Of a stretch of 36,120 nucleotides of DNA, positions 18,580 through 26,040 are shown piece after piece. Source of the DNA: a virus; IMG/VR virus record IMGVR_UViG_3300033148_001035, positions 1 through 36,120 of that record; one strand, 5' to 3'. A program made the translations under genes and the position numbers. Position 1 is the first letter of the stretch. The number at the start of each line of letters is the position of its first letter. Below the pieces are notes generated by a model. The model searched no databases. It worked only from the letters and a program-made list of their open reading frames with translations, and was not told the DNA's origin.

Positions 18580-18989
18580 TGCCTAACTTTAGTAAAAGAT
18601 CTATAAATAGATTAAAAACTTGCGACCACAGATTAAAAAGAATATTACTGCGTGTAATTAAGCGTTTTGATTGTACTGTACTAGAGGGCCATAGAACAGA
18701 AGAAAAGCAAAATGAATATTACTGGAATGGAAAATCTAAACTTATGTGGCCAGAAAGCAAACATAACAGCGAACCTTCATTAGCTGTAGATGTTGCACCT
18801 TGGCCAATTCCTGAAAATTGGGGTGAAGATTGGCGTGACAGAGTAAAGTTTTATGAATTGAAAGCCCTTATATTTTATGAAGCTGCGGAAGCTGGAGTTA
18901 AAATTCGTTTTGGTGGGGATTGGGATATGGATGAAGATTATAAAGATCAAACATTTAATGATTTGGTACATTTTGAGATAGTAGAATGA
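18579..18989 (+). CDS. Endolysin, M15-type L-alanyl-D-glutamate peptidase, 136 aa
   Basis: It should cut the peptide of peptidoglycan at the end of infection. The zinc-binding set of the M15 (VanY-like) peptidases is visible: SKHNSEPSLAVDVAPW supplies His and Asp, and DLVHFEI near the C-terminus supplies the second His. The size (136 aa) is very close to the T5 endolysin (about 137 aa), which belongs to the same class. There is no signal peptide, so it needs a holin to reach the wall. I take the ATG at 18579 (overlapping the previous TAA, with GGAGA at 18567-18571) rather than an in-frame ATG five codons earlier. It is the first gene of the lysis cassette. Confidence 0.9.
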   Translation: MPNFSKRSINRLKTCDHRLKRILLRVIKRFDCTVLEGHRTEEKQNEYYWNGKSKLMWPESKHNSEPSLAVDVAPWPIPENWGEDWRDRVKFYELKALIFYEAAEAGVKIRFGGDWDMDEDYKDQTFNDLVHFEIVE

Positions 18990-19171
18990 CGCAACTATTA
19001 AATGGTCTTATGTTACAAAGAAAATTTGCTATTGCAATGCTTTTTAGTATATCTACTATAGTAGCCTTGTTCACTGGTTTTCTCGGTGGTGGAGAATTTA
19101 TTACCGCAATGGGATTAATATTGGGATTATATGGCGCCGCTAATGTTAGCCAGAGATACGTGGAGAAGTAA
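18986..19171 (+). CDS. Small membrane protein, probable holin, 61 aa
   Basis: ATGA-coupled to the endolysin gene. It has two predicted membrane spans, FAIAMLFSISTIVALFTGFL (about residues 14-33) and EFITAMGLILGLYGAANV (about 37-54), joined by a short glycine turn, with a charged C-terminus (QRYVEK). Two spans, small size and a place between endolysin and spanins fit a class II-like holin that opens the inner membrane. Short membrane proteins are hard to classify by eye, so an antiholin or accessory protein is possible. Confidence 0.65.
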   Translation: MTQLLNGLMLQRKFAIAMLFSISTIVALFTGFLGGGEFITAMGLILGLYGAANVSQRYVEK

Positions 19172-19465
19172 ATGTTAAAACTATTAGGATTTCTATCAAG
19201 TTACAGAATCTATATTATTATAGCTACTGTTGCATTTAGTGCAGGTAGTTATTCTGGTTGGAAAGCTTGCAAATTATTAGAAGCCGCAGCTCAAGTAGAA
19301 GCTATAGAAATAATTCATAAAGCGGAAGAAGAAGCTATAAAGCTAAAGAAGAAGCGTGAGGAAGCGCAAGCTAAAAAATATAAGGAGGTGAAGAAGTATG
19401 TGGAAAATAATCCTACTAGGCCTGGTCTTACTGATGATGAACTTAAGCTGTTCAATCTTCACTAA
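19172..19465 (+). CDS. Inner-membrane spanin (Rz-like), 97 aa
   Basis: The N-terminal segment YRIYIIIATVAFSAGSYSGW is a single membrane anchor, followed by a charged helix able to form a coiled coil (EAIEIIHKAEEEAIKLKKKREEAQAKKYKEVKKYV) and a short C-terminal region. This is the layout of i-spanins, which cross the periplasm and meet the o-spanin to fuse inner and outer membranes. A second gene begins inside it in the +1 frame, the classical Rz/Rz1 overlap. The ATG directly follows the holin-like TAA. Confidence 0.8.
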   Translation: MLKLLGFLSSYRIYIIIATVAFSAGSYSGWKACKLLEAAAQVEAIEIIHKAEEEAIKLKKKREEAQAKKYKEVKKYVENNPTRPGLTDDELKLFNLH

Positions 19466-19625
19466 AACTAATGTTACTCCTTCCCTTTTAGAAGAGTGTG
19501 ATGAAAACTTACCTGAGTTAGAAAAAGGTGATACTAATTCTATACTATTGTGGAAAGGTGGCGCAGATTCCACTTACGCAGAGTGTAGGGATGGAAAGAA
19601 AGCATTAATAAAAGCTGTAGAATAA
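19398..19625 (+). CDS. Outer-membrane spanin lipoprotein (Rz1-like), 75 aa
   Basis: It starts inside the i-spanin gene in another frame, 68 bases before that gene ends, behind a near-perfect Shine-Dalgarno AGGAGGTGA (19383-19391). The N-terminus is a short signal peptide, KIILLGLVLLMMNLSC, with a candidate lipidated Cys at residue 18. The lipobox is not ideal, because Asn rather than Leu is at -3. The mature part is acidic with two further Cys (EECDENLPELEKGD, YAECRDGKKA). Overlap, position and signal support an o-spanin. The odd lipobox is the main reservation. Confidence 0.75.
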   Translation: MWKIILLGLVLLMMNLSCSIFTKTNVTPSLLEECDENLPELEKGDTNSILLWKGGADSTYAECRDGKKALIKAVE

Positions 19626-19649
19626 AAAAGGGGCTTGCGCCCCTTTTTT
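19624..19649. terminator. Bidirectional rho-independent terminator between converging halves
   Basis: AAAAAAGGGGC (19624-19634) pairs perfectly with GCCCCTTTTTT (19639-19649) around TTGC: an 11-bp stem, with a T-tract on either strand. It overlaps the last base pairs of the o-spanin stop and lies 7 bases from the end of the minus-strand acidic gene. It should end both the late plus-strand transcript and the early minus-strand transcript. Confidence 0.9.
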
Positions 19650-19655
19650 CTTCGT

Positions 19656-19883
19656 CTAAAAGAAATACCACCACATACCTTCTGCGACTGCTTCAAATAT
19701 ACCATCTATCTCTTCTAGAAACATATCCATATCCGCAGTATTGGTAATGTACGTATTATTAATTACAGTATTATTTACTACACTATCAATATCTAAGTTA
19801 GTTGTACTTGATGAAAAATAAGCATCATCATAAAAATCAAAGTCAATATCATCATTACCTACAAAATCAAAAATTCCACCCAT
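19656..19883 (-). CDS. Strongly acidic small protein with its own promoter, 75 aa
   Basis: No family recognised. The protein has 12 Asp and 4 Glu and no Lys, Arg or His at all. It begins MGGIFDFVGNDDIDFDFYDD, has an Asn/Thr/Val-rich middle (SVVNNTVINNTYITNT) that could be beta strand, then an acidic helix (MFLEEIDGIFEAVAEG), and ends in WWYFF. A strong AAAGGAGAGA ribosome binding site lies 5-14 bases before the ATG, and a consensus promoter lies at 19915-19943, so high expression is likely. The bidirectional terminator follows directly. The charge and promoter recall DNA-mimic proteins such as T7 Ocr, which bind host DNA-binding enzymes. The MGGIF start also recalls small virion proteins. Both ideas are inference. 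Confidence 0.75.
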   Translation of the reverse strand: MGGIFDFVGNDDIDFDFYDDAYFSSSTTNLDIDSVVNNTVINNTYITNTADMDMFLEEIDGIFEAVAEGMWWYFF

Positions 19884-19914
19884 ACTATCTCTCCTTTTCT
19901 CAGTTTATATAAAT

Positions 19915-19943
19915 ATTATATCAAAAAATAGTATGAATGTCAA
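19915..19943 (-). promoter_or_regulatory. Consensus sigma70-type promoter for the acidic 75-aa gene
   Basis: On the minus strand, TTGACA (19943-19938), a 17-bp spacer and TATAAT (19920-19915): both hexamers match the consensus exactly. The start of transcription should fall near 19908, giving a leader of about 25 bases with the ribosome binding site inside it. The promoter lies between the end of nrdJ and the acidic gene, so that gene can be transcribed on its own. Confidence 0.9.
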
Positions 19944-19952
19944 GAACTATTT

Positions 19953-21992
19953 TTACTTTGCTGAACAGACTCCACTAGCACATTCGTCTAGTTCTAATTC
20001 TTCGAAGCTTTCTGTGCCCTCGAAATCTATTTCTTTCAGTGTTTTAATATAGTCATCATATCTATCCTTAGTTACTACTTCTTGAGGTAAATATTCAAAG
20101 CCTAAATCTCTGGCACTAAGTGTTGGGTCATTTCTAAATAGAAAACTTACTCCAACATATATATCCCAATTTTCTAGAATCCAATTTACTATATCATCCT
20201 TTTCAGATATATCGTAACTAATTGTATTTGACATATTCTGATCACAGTAATAAAGCTGTAACTTCTTATATCGTTCTAATTGGTCTATTGCTGATTCTTT
20301 ATTTATATCTAGAGTTTCTGTTGAACCATCTTTTCTTTTTACTTCCACTCTATCAAAATAGTTTCCATTATCTATTGGTAAACAGAATAATATACTTTCT
20401 TTTTCAGATGGGTGTAGTATCCATCTATATCCTGCTGCTTTTAATTTATCAACAAGTGGGTCTCTCTGCCCGAAGTTAACCCAATTAAAGATATAACGTC
20501 CTAGTGCTTTGTGAATTCCTTCCCAAGTATCCATAACTTTAGAAAGTGTTCCACTAGGTTTACCAGTAGTTGTATTTTTAGGTCTTTGTGTACCAAGTTC
20601 TTTTGCCATTTCTTGAGCAGCTTGTGTAGCTACTCTATTTAAGCATTTCCAATCATATTCAGATATATCATCTCTCTGGGCAATACCAGTAAAACTTACT
20701 CCACATAGTCTTAAAAATTCATTGTTTAAATGCCAAGACTCTTGTAGTACTCCGTCCCTAAAATCAACACATGTTTGTCTATAATTAGCTCGTGCGATAT
20801 ATGGCATTATTTCAAATAAGCCCGACATATTATCACTAAACTTAGATACCGCAGTTTCTACTAGATTACAGAAGCCCTTATTTGGTAGTAGTATTTCTCC
20901 ACAAGGATTAACACCACTAAACCAAGGTGCTCGTTTCTTAGCCGTCTCACCATTAATAAAGCCCGGTTCACTACCACCATGTTTTATTATCATATCAAAT
21001 ACTTCTGATAATTGTTTCTTAGTTGGTTTATTAAAGAATACTAATGAGTTATTAGACTGTTGTCTGTGCTTATACCCATCTTCATAACAATTAATCTTAG
21101 CTCTAGCAAACTCTTTCCACTCATCACTTCCGTACTCAACCAATGCAATTTCTGCACTTCGGCGCGAGGACAGCACTGTTCCCAACCAATTACCAATATC
21201 TAGGATATCAATCTTGGTAAGTATCGCTCCAGCTCGTTTATTGAGAATTCCAGCAATAGCTGGATAAGCTCTACTGATTGGCCCATCTCCACTAGATATC
21301 CAACCGTAACCTTTAAGCCGTTCTCCTTCCGGTCTGATTTCAGAGAAGTCAAACACCAAGTTACGCGCTTTGTATTTTCCCGCCAATAACTTACCAATGG
21401 ACTTAGCCCAAGCCTCCGCGGAATCACCAACTCTAATTGTCCAGACACCATCTGTGAAGTGTTCCACATTATGTTCGTTTCCACCTTTTCCTGTTCTTTC
21501 ACTTCTAATCACCTCTATTTCTGGTATAGGTTTTCTAAACCCCGTTAGTGTTCCTTTAGTGGGGGTAAATCCTACACCACATCCTTGTAATAATAACCAA
21601 AATATATCAACTGCATCATAAACTGTTTCAACTTTAGTATGAGCACAGTTAAATTGACTGGCTTCTCTTTTCTTAGATACGCTAGTTCCACCAAGCCATA
21701 AAGTCCTTCCACTTGGTAGAGCTTCTCTCTTTAACATTATGTCTCTAAGTACTTCTAATTCATACAGTTGTTCATCTTTAAGACTCACCCATTCTTGCAT
21801 ATTTTCAGTAACATCATGTAATGGCATATCTCTCAATACTTTATGAGTTAATGCTCTTTCCCACAACCATTTTTGATGGCCTATTACTCTATCTATTGTC
21901 TCAAACCAATCTTCAAATATTAAATTCTCTTCATCTAGTGGTCTATTATATGTTCTACGCGTTATTATCTCTGCTCTTACACTAGGCTGCAT
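19953..21992 (-). CDS. nrdJ: Class II (adenosylcobalamin-dependent) ribonucleotide reductase, 679 aa
   Basis: It reduces ribonucleoside triphosphates to deoxyribonucleotides using a B12-generated thiyl radical. The sequence fits the monomeric RTPR type (Lactobacillus leichmannii enzyme, about 740 aa). Visible residues: Cys116 in SQFNCAHT and Cys375 in NKGFCNL (reducible pair), Cys364 and Glu366 in VNPCGEILLP (thiyl radical Cys and catalytic Glu), and the C-terminal Cys671/Cys676 in CASGVCSAK (re-reduction pair). The internal TTTGKPSGTLSKVMDTWEG loop is also typical. No second subunit or B12 synthesis gene is present, so it depends on cobalamin in the host cell. T5 itself has class I and III enzymes, so this is a replacement or acquisition. 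The start overlaps the preceding tiny gene by 11 bases behind GAGGAAG. No terminator follows, so its transcript probably runs on to 19624. Confidence 0.95.
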   Translation of the reverse strand: MQPSVRAEIITRRTYNRPLDEENLIFEDWFETIDRVIGHQKWLWERALTHKVLRDMPLHDVTENMQEWVSLKDEQLYELEVLRDIMLKREALPSGRTLWLGGTSVSKKREASQFNCAHTKVETVYDAVDIFWLLLQGCGVGFTPTKGTLTGFRKPIPEIEVIRSERTGKGGNEHNVEHFTDGVWTIRVGDSAEAWAKSIGKLLAGKYKARNLVFDFSEIRPEGERLKGYGWISSGDGPISRAYPAIAGILNKRAGAILTKIDILDIGNWLGTVLSSRRSAEIALVEYGSDEWKEFARAKINCYEDGYKHRQQSNNSLVFFNKPTKKQLSEVFDMIIKHGGSEPGFINGETAKKRAPWFSGVNPCGEILLPNKGFCNLVETAVSKFSDNMSGLFEIMPYIARANYRQTCVDFRDGVLQESWHLNNEFLRLCGVSFTGIAQRDDISEYDWKCLNRVATQAAQEMAKELGTQRPKNTTTGKPSGTLSKVMDTWEGIHKALGRYIFNWVNFGQRDPLVDKLKAAGYRWILHPSEKESILFCLPIDNGNYFDRVEVKRKDGSTETLDINKESAIDQLERYKKLQLYYCDQNMSNTISYDISEKDDIVNWILENWDIYVGVSFLFRNDPTLSARDLGFEYLPQEVVTKDRYDDYIKTLKEIDFEGTESFEELELDECASGVCSAK

Positions 21993-22128
21993 TTTCTTCC
22001 TCTTCTATTATATCTATCACCATCTGCATATCTGCTGCATAATGTGTTATTAAGTCTCTACCAGGTATTAATATAGTTATTCTATATCTCTTTTCAGAAT
22101 CTATCCAAGTTACACAGATACTATCCAT
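21982..22128 (-). CDS. Tiny unassigned protein between dut and nrdJ, 48 aa
   Basis: A 48-codon frame starting MDSICVTWIDSEKRYRITI and ending IIEEEENAA. It overlaps the upstream stop as TAATG and its own stop lies 11 bases inside nrdJ, so it fills the gap exactly. That packing is the main evidence that it is real. It seems to have a small beta hairpin (ICVTWIDSEKRYRITILI) followed by a helix (YAADMQMVIDIIEEEE). Function unknown; translation is probably coupled. Confidence 0.65.
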   Translation of the reverse strand: MDSICVTWIDSEKRYRITILIPGRDLITHYAADMQMVIDIIEEEENAA

Positions 22129-22319
22129 TATAGGTTGGGTGCCTCTAGGGGCTCATATCCTAAAGCTTTTCTAATTTGCTTTTTAACTATATCACACTCA
22201 TTTGGAATATACGCGGGATGTAAGTGTAGATATACATCGCATGCAGTTGCTTCATCCATCACTAGGGTTATTTTGGTATCTCTTTCTGCTTTTACATAAG
22301 CTTTTTTAAATGTTCCCAT
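22128..22319 (-). CDS. Small unassigned protein, 63 aa
   Basis: MGTFKKAYVKAERDTKITLVMD followed by two helices (EATACDVYLHLHPAYI, NECDIVKKQIRKALG) and a Pro-rich end. Both ends overlap the neighbouring genes by one base as TAATG, and GGAG precedes the start. No family recognised. The pattern of a strand then helices with Asp and His resembles many small phage regulators or nucleotide-metabolism accessories, but this is not evidence of function. Confidence 0.7.
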   Translation of the reverse strand: MGTFKKAYVKAERDTKITLVMDEATACDVYLHLHPAYIPNECDIVKKQIRKALGYEPLEAPNL

Positions 22320-22471
22320 TATTCAGAATCTCCAAACTTATCATGTATAAGGGCTGCTAGTTCTTCCGCCGTATACATAAAACCTACATCCATAACTCTA
22401 ATATCTTCTTCAATATCTTCATATTCAAAAAAGAATCCATTACCTGAATCTTTAATTGTAATAGTTTTCAT
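22319..22471 (-). CDS. Tiny unassigned protein after dUTPase, 50 aa
   Basis: A 50-codon frame beginning MKTITIKDSGNGFFFEYEDI and ending LIHDKFGDSE. It is joined to dut upstream and to the 63-aa gene downstream by TAATG overlaps, with no free bases between. It is acidic, with beta-hairpin-like start and a helix (YTAEELAALIHDKFG). Function unknown. Confidence 0.65.
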   Translation of the reverse strand: MKTITIKDSGNGFFFEYEDIEEDIRVMDVGFMYTAEELAALIHDKFGDSE

Positions 22472-22905
22472 TATTCTGTCCCCGTGTGACCAAATCCCCC
22501 GTCTCCGCGGGCAGTTTCACCTAAGTGTCCAACTCTTCGCATTGATTGTAATACTACTGGAACAATCAATAGTTGACATATTCTTTCATATTGTTTAATT
22601 TCTATTTCTTGATGCCCATCATTTACTAGTATGACTTTTACTTCGCCCCTATAATCAGCATCAATTACTCCTACGGTATTCGCTAATCCTACTCTATATT
22701 TACAGCCTAATCCACTTCTAGGCATTATTAAGCCTACATAGTTTCTTGGGATAGCCATTTTTAATCCTGTATCTATTTCAACTTTACCATTTGGTGCTAA
22801 GGTAAATGTTTCTATATTTGAGCGTAAATCCCATCCTGCATCATACCTATGTTTTTTATAGGGTACGCATTCATCATTGTCTGTTGTATATCTTATATAT
22901 GGCAC
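22471..22905 (-). CDS. dut: dUTPase, 144 aa
   Basis: It hydrolyses dUTP to dUMP and pyrophosphate, keeping uracil out of phage DNA. All five trimeric dUTPase motifs are present: DAGWDL (22-27), PRSG (62-65), GVIDADYRGE (79-88, catalytic Asp82), ERICQLLI (107-114), and RGDGGFGHTG (133-142). Length is typical of the family. The start is a GTG overlapping the flap endonuclease stop as TAGTG, behind GAGGA. T5 also carries dut next to its D15 nuclease, in the same order. Confidence 0.97.
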   Translation of the reverse strand: MPYIRYTTDNDECVPYKKHRYDAGWDLRSNIETFTLAPNGKVEIDTGLKMAIPRNYVGLIMPRSGLGCKYRVGLANTVGVIDADYRGEVKVILVNDGHQEIEIKQYERICQLLIVPVVLQSMRRVGHLGETARGDGGFGHTGTE

Positions 22906-23738
22906 TACTTTAGTTCCTCTAATGTCGCATCTAGGTCGTCTAAGTTTTCACCTATTGCTTCCCCACAATACGTCTCTAAGTCCATGAGTTCGTAGTTTGT
23001 TAATAACCTATCACCAAACTCATTTAAATTTTGAATGTATTTATATTTACTATCTATTGGTAGCATGGAATATATATCATATGCTGAACCGTATGCTTTT
23101 ACCAATGATTCTGCACGTTTAATTCCTACTCCACTAACTCCGGGCACATTATCTCCCTTATCTCCCATGAGAACCTTAACGCTTATGTGGTCTTCCTGTT
23201 CGTAACTATAGTGTGTATTCCAATTTTCTAGTGTAATTTCTTTTCTAGTTACATAGGAGAATCTAGAAACATCTGGTTTTATAAGTAAATCCCAATCTTT
23301 ATCAGAACTTATTAACCATGTATGTTCATATTCTTTATGATGTTTAACAACTATGTAAGCTGCTATATCATCTGCTTCTACTCCTTTGTATCTAAAAGTA
23401 TAACATATTTCATCAAGTATTCTAAATGTTTTATTAAATTCTTCTAAAAAGTCTTTAAAGTCTTGTTCTTCTTGCTCTGTTTGTTTAGCTCTTAGTTCTT
23501 TTCTATTTCCTTTGTAATCAGCATATATCGCTTCGCGATAAATTGAACCACCATCACCAAGTACTATTATATCTTTAGCTTCATACGATCTAGCTAAAGA
23601 CTGAACTGTATTTATATACTCATCTGCAAATTGTTTTTTATTTGCATACTTATATCTAAAGGCTAGATTTAATCCATCTACAATTAATAAGTTTTCAAAC
23701 TTACTTGCATCTGAACCCTTTGATTTCATAAAATCCAT
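22905..23738 (-). CDS. Flap endonuclease / 5'-3' exonuclease (T5 D15-like), 277 aa
   Basis: It removes 5' flaps and RNA primers and trims 5' ends. Acidic metal ligands of the FEN fold are visible: IVDGLNLAFR (Asp21), LGDGG (Asp62), KGVEADDIAAY (Glu121, Asp123, Asp124), SSDKDWDLL (Asp146, Asp148), and MGDKGDNVPGVSGVGIKRA (Asp193, Asp196 with the helix-hairpin-helix DNA-binding loop). I choose the ATG at 23738, with AGAGGA six bases before it; an in-frame start eight codons earlier and an ATG at 23729 (ATGA overlap) are alternatives. The gene overlaps the resolvase-like gene and is followed by dut, as around T5 D15. Confidence 0.93.
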   Translation of the reverse strand: MDFMKSKGSDASKFENLLIVDGLNLAFRYKYANKKQFADEYINTVQSLARSYEAKDIIVLGDGGSIYREAIYADYKGNRKELRAKQTEQEEQDFKDFLEEFNKTFRILDEICYTFRYKGVEADDIAAYIVVKHHKEYEHTWLISSDKDWDLLIKPDVSRFSYVTRKEITLENWNTHYSYEQEDHISVKVLMGDKGDNVPGVSGVGIKRAESLVKAYGSAYDIYSMLPIDSKYKYIQNLNEFGDRLLTNYELMDLETYCGEAIGENLDDLDATLEELK

Positions 23739-24199
23739 TCTAGATCCTCTTGCTCTAACCATTCTTCAAGCTTGGCTATATTTATAATAGTATCATAAGT
23801 ATTTATTGTAATATACTTATACTCTCCTATAATACCATAATCTTTATTTAATGCACCACTGGTAAAGGCTACAAACCATTTACTTCTATCAAACTTAAAT
23901 AAAAGTAATGGTACTCTATCTGTTTGTTTTCCTTGTCTAATTGTTTGTTCCCACCATTTTAATAGTTGTGGGCTTTTATCAGTTATAATCTTACTTGTTA
24001 AGTGGTCGTCTTTATAGTGTTTTACTTCTACACAGAATTTATTTTTAGCATCTGGTATATATAAATCACCTTTTAATTTATGAGCTGCATTTAGGGAGCC
24101 AGAACCGGGAGTTCTTTGCCAATCTAATCCTGTATGTTTTTTTAATAACCCTTTGGCTGCTGCCTCTGCACGTGCTCCTTTTTGTCTACTATCTACCAT
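23726..24199 (-). CDS. Holliday-junction-resolvase-like nuclease, 157 aa
   Basis: The first 65 residues match the PD-(D/E)xK core of Hjc-type resolvases: KGARAEAAAKGLLKK with Glu12, WQRTPGSGSLNAAHKLKGDLY with Asp45, and VEVK with Glu58 and Lys60. The rest (WWEQTIRQG, PLLLFKFDRSKWFVAF) is a plausible continuation of the same fold. It would cut branched DNA made during recombination or before packaging. It sits between sbcC (TAATG overlap) and the flap endonuclease, where T5 carries D14. Another branched-DNA or restriction-type nuclease of this fold cannot be excluded. Confidence 0.75.
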   Translation of the reverse strand: MVDSRQKGARAEAAAKGLLKKHTGLDWQRTPGSGSLNAAHKLKGDLYIPDAKNKFCVEVKHYKDDHLTSKIITDKSPQLLKWWEQTIRQGKQTDRVPLLLFKFDRSKWFVAFTSGALNKDYGIIGEYKYITINTYDTIINIAKLEEWLEQEDLEWIL

Positions 24200-26040
24200 T
24201 AGTCCTCAATCTTAGATAATTTACCTTCTCTTATTATATTTATCTGAGGAATTAGTGGGTGGGTAAATTCGTGGGAAACTAAGAATGTATTTAACTCTGT
24301 TTCTTCATTTAGTATATCTATTAATACTTCTTTACCCTCATCATCTAATACCCCAGTAATTTCGTCTAAGAATAAGATATTCATCTTATTTGATGATATA
24401 GCCGCCATTAATTTTCTTATAGCTAATAGAGTAGAAGTATTAACTCTAGCTAATTCACCAGCAGATAAATCTTCAACTCCAACATTATTGCCATCATCAA
24501 TAATATCTATATTTAACTTTTCACCTGAAATAGTAAATCTTAATTGAAATCTACCCTTAGATAGTTCAGCTAAATATATATTTATTTGGTCTTCAAGTTC
24601 TTTACTCAAACTTTCAATTTTATAGCCTATTAGACCATTTGTACTAAATGCTTTCTTTAGTACTGTTAAATGAGTAATAAGTTCTTGAACTTCGTTAATA
24701 CTTTCTTCTAACGTTAATTTAGTGGCTTTATATTCTATTAATTGATTTTTTACTACTTTAATTTTAGCATTATGTGCTCCAGCTTTTAAATTTTCCGCAC
24801 TTATATTAATTATATCTTGTTCTACCTTATAAATTTTTAATGTTATTACATCTATTTCATCTTGAATATCAGAACCTACTTCTACTTTTGTAGGTAAATC
24901 ATTATCTATTTTTGCTAACAAATCTGCTAATTCTTCACTTATTTTATTTTTCTTAGCTACTTGTTTATAGGCACCAACTATTTGTAACAGTTGACAATCT
25001 ATAACCTGTATTCTAGCACGGTACATAGCTTCTCGTTCTTCATTATCTGCGATTATTTTAGTACTATTAGTTATTAATCCCCTTAAAAACTCAATATCAA
25101 TATTTTGTTCACAAGTAGGACATTTATCAGATAAATTCTCTATTTTAATAATATAATCAGAGTTTGTTTTTATATGCGTTGCGCAGCTACTAATATAGTC
25201 CCATAGTTGTTTCTTTTCATCATCTAATTCTTTTTTATTGTCTGGAATAATAATTTCTTCGGATAAGATACTAGTATCTAAGTTTGCCAAAATAGATTTT
25301 AATTGTTCGTTATAATTTATTTTTTTGTTGATTTCATGAATATTTTGAAGTTTGCTCTTTAGATTTGCCAGTTTATTTATATCTTTTTTATTTATATTTG
25401 GAATAGGTAATAAAGGCATTTCTGTTAAATCTATTTTTTTATTTTCTTCAATCCATGAATTAACAACACTTAGTTTACCTTTTTCAACGAGCATTTCTGT
25501 ATTTTTATTATTCGCTTCTTTCTTAAAAAACTCATGTATGATAACGTATTCATCAAGTTTGAATAATTTTACAAGAAACTTTTTTCGCGTGGTGTCTGTT
25601 GCGGTAAGAAAATCCAATCCATCTTTAGAAGATTGATATATTAGGTTCCAAAAAGTATTAAATTCATATCCTAATATAGATGCGATAGTTTTATATGTTT
25701 CTGTTGCTGTATGTGAAGATATATCTATATCATTCTTATGTAGCGTTAGTTTTAAAGTACTTTTTCTATCATATGTTACAGCATATTTATCATCATCTAC
25801 CATAAACTCAAGATTTGCAAATATATGCTTTGTACTTAGGTATCTATTAAAAAGTTTATTTTTAGACTTACCTAAATTATTTTTCCCATATAGTATTTCA
25901 CCTATAATAACAGGAATAGAACTTTTACCTGTTCCATTAACTCCAGTTATCTGGGTAACTTTAGAATCATCAGTCTGTAAGAAGTTACCTTCTCCATATG
26001 AAAACCAATTATCCCAAACTAATCCTGCTATAGTAATCAT
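24199..26040 (-). CDS. SbcC/Rad50-like recombination ATPase (T5 D13-like), 613 aa
   Basis: This is the ATPase partner of the SbcD-like nuclease, comparable to T4 gp46. It has a Walker A GVNGTGKSS (33-41), a short coiled coil interrupted by a zinc hook CPTC (307-310), an ABC signature LSAGE (525-529), Walker B LFLDE (556-560), and a switch His590 in LVSH. At 613 residues the coiled-coil arms are much shorter than in bacterial SbcC (about 1000 aa), as in phage forms. The start has AGGAG upstream and overlaps the end of sbcD by 32 bases. The pair would process DNA ends for recombination-linked replication. Confidence 0.93.
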   Translation of the reverse strand: MITIAGLVWDNWFSYGEGNFLQTDDSKVTQITGVNGTGKSSIPVIIGEILYGKNNLGKSKNKLFNRYLSTKHIFANLEFMVDDDKYAVTYDRKSTLKLTLHKNDIDISSHTATETYKTIASILGYEFNTFWNLIYQSSKDGLDFLTATDTTRKKFLVKLFKLDEYVIIHEFFKKEANNKNTEMLVEKGKLSVVNSWIEENKKIDLTEMPLLPIPNINKKDINKLANLKSKLQNIHEINKKINYNEQLKSILANLDTSILSEEIIIPDNKKELDDEKKQLWDYISSCATHIKTNSDYIIKIENLSDKCPTCEQNIDIEFLRGLITNSTKIIADNEEREAMYRARIQVIDCQLLQIVGAYKQVAKKNKISEELADLLAKIDNDLPTKVEVGSDIQDEIDVITLKIYKVEQDIINISAENLKAGAHNAKIKVVKNQLIEYKATKLTLEESINEVQELITHLTVLKKAFSTNGLIGYKIESLSKELEDQINIYLAELSKGRFQLRFTISGEKLNIDIIDDGNNVGVEDLSAGELARVNTSTLLAIRKLMAAISSNKMNILFLDEITGVLDDEGKEVLIDILNEETELNTFLVSHEFTHPLIPQINIIREGKLSKIED

